A stretch of DNA of 49,431 nucleotides from Rhizobiales bacterium 32-66-11 (GTDB lineage: Bacteria; Pseudomonadota; Alphaproteobacteria; Rhizobiales; Xanthobacteraceae): NCBI GenBank assembly GCA_002304505.1, contig NCEH01000080.1:1-49431 (forward strand). Reading direction: 5' to 3'. The notes under the pieces were generated by a model. It had not been told where the DNA came from. It did no database searches and saw only the letters and a program-made list of their open reading frames with translations. Positions 43,611 to 49,431 of this stretch are shown one piece after another (the stretch's first letter is position 1; every line of letters starts with the position of its first letter). The translations under genes and the position numbers were made by a program.

Positions 43611-44954
43611 CTAGGCGGCGAGGCGCGCGCGCAGGGCGCCTTCGTGCCATTGCTCCATTTCCAGATGCGCGCCGTCGTCGCTGATCACCCGCCAGGCGCC
43701 GCTTGGATGCGGCAGGCCGTGCAACGCCACCGGCAGGACGCGGCTTTTCAGGCGGATTACAGGGGCGGCATGGGCATAGCCCGCATGGGGCAGGCCCAGC
43801 AGATCATGCGCGATCGCCTCGGCCTGTTTGGAGATCGGCTCGATGAAGCGGCAGGGCGCGCCCGCGATGCTCACGCAATCCCCGAGTGCCGAGATGCCAC
43901 CGACACTGGTACGCAGGTTGAGCGGGTCCACGGCGATGCCGCGCTCAAAGGCGAGCCCGGCCGAGCGCGCGAGCCGGCTCGCCGTCGCAAGCCCGGTGGC
44001 CGCCACCAGGAGGTCGGCGCCGAGCACCTCGCGTTCGCCGCGGGCGGTCTTGGTGAACACGATCGCGCTGCCCTGATTGCCGCGTTCGGCGCGCTCCACC
44101 GAAATGCCGCCGAGAAACCGCACGCCGAGGCTTTCCAGCCGCAGGCGCAGCCGCTCGGATGCGAGCTGAGGCAGCAGCGCGGCGAGCGGTGCGTCCTCCT
44201 TGTCCAACAGCGTCACCCTGTGCCCGGCCCGGGAGAAATCCTCCGCCAGCTCGCAGCCGACGAGGCCCGCGCCGACGATCAGGATCGCGCGCGGCGCCCC
44301 GGTGAGATGGGCGGCGAGGCCGCACCAGGCGTCGAGATCGTTCACGCGCCAGCACAGGTCCGCCGGCAAGGCGGGCGGCAGCGCGGGCCGGGCGCCCTGG
44401 GCGAGCACGAGATGGTCATAGGGCAATGGCCCCGATGTGGTGCGCAGCCGCCTGCGGGCGGGGTCCACGCCCACGGCAAAGGTCCCGGCGATGAGCCGCA
44501 CGCCGAGGCGGGCCGCCATATGGGCGCCGCTCTCCTTGCGCAACTTCGCCTCGGTCAGCCCGCGCTGGAGCGCGATCGAGAGTTCCGGCTTGTGATAGAC
44601 GTCCCCTGAGCAGGACGTGACCAGGGTGATGGGCACGCGTGAATCCAGCGCGCGCAGGGCTTCCGCCACCGCGCGCCCGGCGAGGCCGGCACCGACGATG
44701 ACCACGCCGGGCGTGCGCGATCGATGCATCACGGGCGCTGCGGGCGCCGCGACCGGCGCGGAATGCACATAGGGTTCGAAATCGGATTTGCGCACGCCGC
44801 AGATCGGGCATTCCCAATCCTCGGGAATATCCTCGAACCGCGTGCCGGGGGCGATGCCGCTGTCGGGGTCGCCGTCCTTCTCGTCATAGATCATGCCGCA
44901 GGCGCGGCAGATATATTGGCGCCAGACGATCTCGGAGGTGTCGGTCGCTCTCAT
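43611..44954 (-). CDS. Rubredoxin-fused FAD/NAD(P)-dependent oxidoreductase (rubredoxin reductase type)
   Basis: A 447-residue flavoprotein with an N-terminal rubredoxin (residues about 12-62): [48 protein letters not shown], with both CxxC iron motifs. Residues about 80-447 are a pyridine-nucleotide disulfide-type oxidoreductase: [19 protein letters not shown] (FAD), [104 protein letters not shown] (NAD-binding), [18 protein letters not shown], and [12 protein letters not shown] (second FAD motif). It may pass electrons from NAD(P)H through FAD to its own rubredoxin and on to the downstream acyl-CoA-dehydrogenase-type enzyme. It overlaps that gene by 4 bases and is the last gene of the sigma-54-linked operon. 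Confidence 0.92.
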   Translation of the reverse strand: MRATDTSEIVWRQYICRACGMIYDEKDGDPDSGIAPGTRFEDIPEDWECPICGVRKSDFEPYVHSAPVAAPAAPVMHRSRTPGVVIVGAGLAGRAVAEALRALDSRVPITLVTSCSGDVYHKPELSIALQRGLTEAKLRKESGAHMAARLGVRLIAGTFAVGVDPARRRLRTTSGPLPYDHLVLAQGARPALPPALPADLCWRVNDLDAWCGLAAHLTGAPRAILIVGAGLVGCELAEDFSRAGHRVTLLDKEDAPLAALLPQLASERLRLRLESLGVRFLGGISVERAERGNQGSAIVFTKTARGEREVLGADLLVAATGLATASRLARSAGLAFERGIAVDPLNLRTSVGGISALGDCVSIAGAPCRFIEPISKQAEAIAHDLLGLPHAGYAHAAPVIRLKSRVLPVALHGLPHPSGAWRVISDDGAHLEMEQWHEGALRARLAA

Positions 44955-45843
44955 GCGGGCATCTCCTCGCGGGAGAGGCGGGCCATTTCCCAGCGCAGAT
45001 GCTTGATGGCGGGTGTCACGATGGCGATGAAATGCGCCTCGCGGATGCGCCTCTGGGGCGCCGAAGACATGAGATAGCCGCGCGCGCCCTGGTGCAGCAG
45101 GGCCGATTGGGTGGCCCGCAGCGCGAGTTCCGCGCCCTGGGCACGGGTGTCGAGCACGTCCAGGAAATAGTCGGGGTCGGTCTCGAACGGGGTTTGCGCC
45201 AGCATCAAGGCGTGGGCGGTCAGTTCGTCCAGCTCGGCCTGGATCTCGTCCGGCCGATCGGAGAGGTGGCGGTTCACATGGCCGAGGGCCGGTTCCACCT
45301 CGCGCATGGAATCGACTGCACCCGCGCGATGGCACCGCAATATTGGCCCGGCGCGATATGGCTGACCCAGGGCAAGGTGCCGCTGACCAGATAGCCGCCG
45401 ACCGTCTTGCGCGCCCGCAGCAGCATGGGTTCGATTTCGGCGAGCGCTTTCATGGGGTTGGAAAGCGCGGTGCCGCCGAAGGTGCGTCCCGCCGCATGGT
45501 CTTCCAGCATCCGCCCCATGAGCGCGGGATTGTCCGACTGTTCCATATAGAGCCCGCACACATCGTGCGCCCACATGAGAAAGCCGGTGGCCCCGCAGAC
45601 CCGGCTGGCCGCGCCCATGGCCGCGATCGCCGTTCCGAACCCGCCGCCGTTGCACGCCAGATGCGCGCCGAGCGCCCCCGCCGCGCCGAATTCGGCCAGG
45701 ATTTCCAGCGGATAATGGCCGTGGTCGATGCGGTTCACCGCCGCCCGCAGCGGGCCTGCGGCAATGGCGGTGGTGCGGGACAGGAGCGTGTCCGCAGGGC
45801 CGGCCTCGGGTCCGGCAGGGGGGGGCGACTGGGCAAGCGTCAT
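44951..45843 (-). pseudogene. Acyl-CoA dehydrogenase-family flavoprotein, frameshifted by an internal deletion
   Basis: The N-terminal half (45843 to about 45330) is intact: [109 protein letters not shown] and the [21 protein letters not shown] flavin-binding strands. The frame then fails; the C-terminal helical domain is found in another frame: [109 protein letters not shown]. Between these parts about 75 residues expected in the family are gone, so roughly 225 bases are missing near 45315-45330. Some homologues are sulfur or organosulfur monooxygenases rather than dehydrogenases. As written, the protein is not functional. Confidence 0.82.
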
Positions 45844-45960
45844 CGTGGCCTCCGGCGCAGGGGCGGTTTCGGTCAGATTGTGGGAGGGGGCGGAGGGTGC
45901 GACGAAGGGAAAGGTCGGCGCGAGGCGGGCCAGGGCAGGAGCCTCGCGCCGACCCCCCCT

Positions 45961-46515
45961 TCAGTCAGCGAGGCCGATGCTGAAGGGGATCGGATTGCGC
46001 ATGGTGTTGGCGACGGGCGAGAAATAATTCGCGCGCTTGACGATCTCGTCCAGCTCTTCGCGGCTCGCGTCGCCCTCGATGGTCACCGTCACGCGGATTT
46101 CCTGGAACCCCATCTGCTCGGGTTCGCGGTCCGCGCCGCCGGCGCCCCAGGCGGCGGTGTTGCCGATATCGCCTTCAACCCGCAGCTCAAGCTTGGAGAG
46201 CTTCACCTGCTTCCAGGTGGCGACGGCGGTGATGCCGACGGCGAGACAGCCGCCGAGGGCGGACAGGACGATCTCACCCGGAGCGGGGGCGGTGTTCTCG
46301 CCGAACAGGTGCAGCGGCTCGTCCACCACCACCGGCTTGTGGTCGCCCACATAGTTCAAGGTGCGATACTGCCCCTCGACCACGGTGTGCACCACATTGG
46401 TGCCGCGCCGCTCGGGGTTCTCACGGCCCTTCTCGGCAAAGCCGAGCAGGCCCTCGCGGTTGATCGGGCGCAGATAGGTCGTCACGGTCTTCACGGCATT
46501 GGTCGTGTCGTTCAC
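45961..46515 (-). CDS. OsmC-family protein lacking the second redox cysteine
   Basis: A 184-residue OsmC/Ohr-fold protein. It opens VNDTTNAVKTVTTYLRPINREGLLGFAEKGRENPERRGTNVVHTVVEGQYRTLNYVGDHKPVVVDEPLHLFGENTAPAPGEIVLSALGGCLAVGITAVATWKQVKLSKLELRVEGDI (positions 1-116), containing the peroxidatic-type Cys 90 in GGCLAVG. The second site, normally CPV near residue 166, reads FSPVANTMRN, so the resolving Cys is Ser. A single-Cys OsmC may be a weak peroxidase or have another role, such as a ligand-binding or organosulfur-related function (inference). The GTG at 46515 has an aaggaag SD. It is 53 bases downstream of a predicted sigma-54 start site and is the first gene of the operon. Confidence 0.88.
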   Translation of the reverse strand: MNDTTNAVKTVTTYLRPINREGLLGFAEKGRENPERRGTNVVHTVVEGQYRTLNYVGDHKPVVVDEPLHLFGENTAPAPGEIVLSALGGCLAVGITAVATWKQVKLSKLELRVEGDIGNTAAWGAGGADREPEQMGFQEIRVTVTIEGDASREELDEIVKRANYFSPVANTMRNPIPFSIGLAD

Positions 46516-46579
46516 TGGGAGCTTCCTTTCGAAAAGGGTCTGGGGCCCGTGCCGCGGACGGCATTCATAAAAGATAACA

Positions 46580-46594
46580 GCAAGCCCTGTGCCA
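46580..46594 (-). promoter_or_regulatory. Sigma-54 (-24/-12) promoter of the osmC operon
   Basis: On the minus strand TGGCACAGGGCTTGC: a full match to TGGCAC-N5-TTGC, including the invariant GG and GC at the right spacing, followed by T. The predicted start of transcription is about 46568, giving a roughly 53-base leader to the osmC GTG. It lies directly between the sigma-54 activator gene and its likely target. Confidence 0.88.
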
Positions 46595-46694
46595 CTTTCC
46601 TGCGCACCGGAAAAATGGGTCAGAAAATCACGCCCCGCAACAGAATTTATGCGGAAATGGTGCTCCATAACCATTTTTTAATGAGGATATTGGT

Positions 46695-46727
46695 GTTCAC
46701 ATTGTCAACATTGTTCACAATGTGAAC
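46695..46727. promoter_or_regulatory. Tandem palindromic upstream activator site
   Basis: Two 15-bp dyads of the form GTTCACA-N-TGTSAAC: gttcacattgtcaac (46695-46709, one mismatch between arms) and gttcacaatgtgaac (46713-46727, arms perfect), with centres 18 bp apart. They lie about 100-130 bp upstream of the sigma-54 promoter, the usual enhancer distance, and abut the activator's stop codon. They do not match NifA's TGT-N10-ACA (spacing here is 11) or other sites known to me. Confidence 0.7.
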
Positions 46728-48434
46728 TTATTTCGCGCCGTGCGCGCCCTCTTCACCGTCCCTCTCCGCCTTCTCCCAGCGATAGGCGAATTGCCGGGCG
46801 GTGAGGCCGAGGCTTTGGGCGGCGCGCGATTTGTTGCCGCCGCTCTGCGCCAGCGCCCGCCGCAGGTCCTCGGCCGAATGCGATCCCGCCCGCAGATAGG
46901 GCCGGAAGGCCGGCCCGCCGCGCCCCGTGGCGGCGCCGCGCAGGACCGCATCCTCCTGCGCACTCTGGCTCGAAACATGGGCCATCGCCGACAGGAACGG
47001 CGCGAGGTCGCTCCCGGTAAGGGAGGGCTTGTCGGCCAGCAGGACCAGGCGCTCGATGAAATTGGACAATTGGCGGATATTGCCCGGCCAGGGATGTTCC
47101 CGCAGCCGCGCCATCGCGTCGGCGGTCAGATTGACGTTGCGCTGGTTCGCCTCGTTGAACCGGCTGACGAAATGCATCGCCAAAGCGGGAATGTCGTCGC
47201 GCCGCTCGGCGAGCGTCGGCAGGCGGATCGGGATCACATTGATGCGGTAATAGAGATCCTCGCGGAACCGGCCGGCGGCGACCTCGCGTTCCAGGTTGCG
47301 ATTGGTGGCGGCGACGAGGCGCGCGTCCACCTTGATCTCCTTCTTGCCGCCGAGGCGCGTCACGGTGCCTTCCTGCAAGGTGCGCAGCAATTTGGTCTGC
47401 ATGGCGAGCGGCAGTTCGCCGATCTCGTCCAGCAGGATGGTGCCGTTGCCGGCCTGTTCGAACCAACCGGCGCGCGCCTCGCTCGCCCCCGTGAAGGCAC
47501 CGCGCTCGTAGCCGAACAGCTCGGATTCGAACAGGCTCTCGGGAATGGCGGCGCAATTCACCTTGATGAACGGCCGGTCGCGGCGCGGGCTCGCCAGATG
47601 CAGGGCGCGGGCGAACACTTCCTTGCCGGTGCCGGATTCCCCGAGCAGGAGCACATTGGCATTGGCCGAGGCGACCAGCTCCAGCTCCGCCAGCGCCTTC
47701 AGCAGGGCCGGGGCGGTGCCAATGATGCCATAGCGCGCGCTGTGGGTTTCGAGCGCGCGGGCGAGCATCTGGTTGTGCGCTTCCAGGGCGCGGGTCTTGC
47801 GGTCCAGGATCTCGTTCAGCTCCAGGACCTGGCCGGCGAGGGTCGCGCAGATCCGCAGGATGGTGATGTCGTCGGAAAACGGCCGGCTGCGGTTGCGGAT
47901 GCGGTGGCAGCCGAGCACGCCCACCGTGCGCCGCTCCACGCGGATGGGGATCACCAGGAACGCCACCGGCTCCTGGGGCAAGGTGGAGCGATCCACGGCG
48001 CGGAACAGGAAATCCGGCTCCTGGTCGATGTCCTGCACGATGATCAATTGCTCATGGGCGAGCGCCCGCCCGGTGATGCCCTCGCCGGCCTGGTAGAGGC
48101 CGCGGGCCTTTTCCGCCGCGGTGAGGCCGTAGGAATAGCGGATCTTGAACAGGCCGCTTTCGGCATCCCACAGCACGATGCGGCCGCGGTTGAGCCCCAG
48201 CATCTCGGACAGGAGGTGCAGCATCTCGTGGAGAATATTCTCCACCTGGAGCCCCTTGCCGATCAGCCCGATGATCTGCTGGATCAGCAGCATTTCCTGG
48301 GCGCGCCAATAAGCGGGGGGCTCGTCCTCGTGCAGCGTGCCCTGCGCCGACGCATTGGCCTGGGCGGGGCTGCTGGCCATGCCCGGAAGCGCGCGCGCCT
48401 TCGGTTTTCCGCCCATGTTCCTGCCGTCGTTCAT
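46728..48434 (-). CDS. Sigma-54-dependent transcriptional activator (NifA/AnfA-like, GAF-AAA+-Fis HTH)
   Basis: A 568-residue enhancer-binding protein. Residues about 60-205 are a GAF sensor ([50 protein letters not shown]). The AAA+ domain (about 235-470) carries [17 protein letters not shown] (Walker A), [15 protein letters not shown] with the sigma-54-contacting [37 protein letters not shown] (Walker B and sensor I region), AATNRNLE, and [26 protein letters not shown]. The Fis-type HTH closes it: [28 protein letters not shown], of NifA/AnfA style. The Cys pair typical of oxygen-sensitive NifA is absent. The ATG at 48434 follows gggaaggg. It is divergent from uvrD and sits upstream of the osmC promoter it probably controls. 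Confidence 0.94.
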   Translation of the reverse strand: MNDGRNMGGKPKARALPGMASSPAQANASAQGTLHEDEPPAYWRAQEMLLIQQIIGLIGKGLQVENILHEMLHLLSEMLGLNRGRIVLWDAESGLFKIRYSYGLTAAEKARGLYQAGEGITGRALAHEQLIIVQDIDQEPDFLFRAVDRSTLPQEPVAFLVIPIRVERRTVGVLGCHRIRNRSRPFSDDITILRICATLAGQVLELNEILDRKTRALEAHNQMLARALETHSARYGIIGTAPALLKALAELELVASANANVLLLGESGTGKEVFARALHLASPRRDRPFIKVNCAAIPESLFESELFGYERGAFTGASEARAGWFEQAGNGTILLDEIGELPLAMQTKLLRTLQEGTVTRLGGKKEIKVDARLVAATNRNLEREVAAGRFREDLYYRINVIPIRLPTLAERRDDIPALAMHFVSRFNEANQRNVNLTADAMARLREHPWPGNIRQLSNFIERLVLLADKPSLTGSDLAPFLSAMAHVSSQSAQEDAVLRGAATGRGGPAFRPYLRAGSHSAEDLRRALAQSGGNKSRAAQSLGLTARQFAYRWEKAERDGEEGAHGAK

Positions 48435-48594
48435 GGCCCTTCCCGTCGCGCGCAAGCGCTCATCCTATCAGGGCGGAGGCGGGGATTTCCACGGAAACAG
48501 GCGCCACCCCTCGCAATCGAGGGCTTGCAATGCCATTTTGTTCTCACGAGAGAATCAGAAGGCGCCGCGCGAGCGGTGCCGCGAGAGCGAGCGC

Positions 48595-49431
48595 GTGTCC
48601 ATTCCTGTCGAGCATAAGGGCCTGCGTCCCGCAGGCGAAGGCGTCGAGGCGCCGGCATTGCGACCCGGCGGCATTGCCGCGCGCGCGCGCGCCGGCGGCG
48701 GGGCCGCGGCGCCCCTGCCCAATTATCTCAACGGCCTCAATGCCGAGCAGCGCGCGGCGGTGGAAACCATCGACGGGCCGCTCTTGGTGCTCGCCGGCGC
48801 CGGCACCGGCAAGACCCGCGTGCTCACGACCCGCATCGCCCATATTCTCAATCTCGGCCGCGCCTTCCCCTCCCAGATCCTCGCCGTGACCTTCACCAAC
48901 AAGGCCGCCCGCGAGATGAAGGAGCGCATCCATTCCATGGTGGGGGATGCGGTGGAAGGCATGCCGTGGCTCGGCACCTTCCATTCCATCGGCGTGCGCA
49001 TCCTGCGCCGTCACGCCGAGCTGGTGGGCCTGAAGAACGGCTTCACCATCCTCGACACCGATGACCAGATCCGCCTGCTGAAGCAATTGTTGGCGGCGGA
49101 AAATATCGACGACAAGCGCTGGCCGGCGCGGCTTCTGGCCAACACCATCGACGGCTGGAAGAATCGCGGCCTCTCGCCTCAAAACGTGTCGCCGGGCGAG
49201 GGATCCGCCTTCGCCAACGGCAAGGGACAGATGCTCTATGCCGCCTATCAGGCGCGGCTGAAGGCGCTGAACGCGGTGGATTTCGGCGATCTGCTGCTGG
49301 AAGGCATCCGCCTGTTCCGGGAACATCCCGATGTGCTGGCGGATTATCACCGCCGCTTCAAATTCATCCTGGTGGACGAATATCAGGACACCAACGTCGC
49401 CCAATATCTGTGGCTGCGCCTGCTGGCGCAG
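48595..49431 (+). CDS. uvrD: UvrD/PcrA-family DNA helicase II, N-terminal part, cut by window edge
   Basis: 3'-5' superfamily 1 helicase of repair and replication-conflict resolution. The first 279 residues run off the right edge. From a GTG at 48595 (gagagcgag region before it) it reads a variable leader, then LNGLNAEQRAAVETIDGPLLVLAGAGTGKTRVLTTRIAHIL with the Q motif and Walker A (AGAGTGKT), ILAVTFTNKAAREMKERI (motif Ia), WLGTFHSIGVRILRRHAELVG (motif Ib region), DTDDQIRLLKQLL, FANGKGQMLYAAYQARLKALNAVDFGDLLLEGIRLF, and FILVDEYQDTNVAQYLWLRLLAQ (motif II DEYQD). The leader of about 45 residues is Ala/Gly-rich and the start is uncertain. It is divergent from the sigma-54 activator gene. Confidence 0.93.
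   Translation, partial: MSIPVEHKGLRPAGEGVEAPALRPGGIAARARAGGGAAAPLPNYLNGLNAEQRAAVETIDGPLLVLAGAGTGKTRVLTTRIAHILNLGRAFPSQILAVTFTNKAAREMKERIHSMVGDAVEGMPWLGTFHSIGVRILRRHAELVGLKNGFTILDTDDQIRLLKQLLAAENIDDKRWPARLLANTIDGWKNRGLSPQNVSPGEGSAFANGKGQMLYAAYQARLKALNAVDFGDLLLEGIRLFREHPDVLADYHRRFKFILVDEYQDTNVAQYLWLRLLAQ

Noticed and set aside
48541..48554. TTCTC-ACGA-GAGAA dyad upstream of uvrD, considered as a LexA box
   Set aside because: Alphaproteobacterial LexA sites are GTTC-N7-GTTC or related direct repeats, which this is not.
46722..48617. A 631-codon plus-strand open frame antisense to the sigma-54 activator
   Set aside because: A shadow of the activator gene; its encoded sequence resembles a codon-phase echo and has no family signature.

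Overview
The window is high-GC DNA (roughly two thirds G+C by eye) with dense, SD-led genes. It fits an alphaproteobacterium of the order Hyphomicrobiales, most like the Xanthobacteraceae (Xanthobacter/Azorhizobium/Ancylobacter group). Supporting this are the hemC-hemD-Mic60-hemY cluster divergent from tsaD-gpsA, the phaA/phaB/phaR polyhydroxybutyrate genes near rpmF, the ffs-dnaX-ybaB block, an OmpR-type regulator next to an L,D-transpeptidase, and Rhizobiales-type intergenic palindromes. The taxonomy is inferred from gene order and protein similarity recalled from memory; no search was run.

Layout. 1-6.2 kb (minus): the lepA start, a cobalamin-binding-protein homologue, hemY, a Mic60/mitofilin homologue, hemD and hemC. 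6.3-12.5 kb: tsaD, gpsA, a monooxygenase-fold protein, an EVE protein, a methyltransferase, a PNPOx-fold protein, a substrate-binding-like protein without a signal peptide, and DUF423. 12.8-18.7 kb: acs, a sulfate-binding protein gene, a 2Fe-2S ferredoxin gene, leuB and an EamA transporter. 18.7-27.8 kb: phaB, phaA, phaR, a GGDEF/EAL protein, rpmF, a parvulin isomerase, a HIT protein and the 4.5S RNA gene, with a perfect parS at each end of this stretch. 27.8-33 kb: dnaX, ybaB, DUF2267, a cNMP-binding protein, a response regulator, an L,D-transpeptidase and a pentapeptide-repeat protein. 33-43.5 kb: lutABC, a large membrane protein, a lipase-fold protein, azlCD, an ETHE1-like hydrolase, a periplasmic-binding-fold lipoprotein and an exported protein. 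43.6-48.4 kb (minus): a sigma-54 activator followed by OsmC, acyl-CoA dehydrogenase and rubredoxin-FAD oxidoreductase genes. The window ends in the start of uvrD.

Three things stand out. First, two perfect 16-bp parS sites 8.9 kb apart lie in opposite orientation inside an exactly conserved 32-bp sequence, so this is probably the origin-proximal centromere region. Second, the OsmC operon has a textbook -24/-12 promoter and, about 100-130 bp upstream, a tandem pair of 15-bp palindromes directly after the activator's stop codon. This is a compact, self-contained sigma-54 circuit whose inducer and purpose are not evident. Third, five genes (hemY, sulfate-binding protein, ferredoxin, dnaX, acyl-CoA dehydrogenase) have internal deletions. 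Four also shift frame, and the one in dnaX removes the SRC arginine-finger segment of an essential clamp loader. The shared pattern suggests assembly or consensus error more than biology, and annotations of those genes should be read with that in mind.
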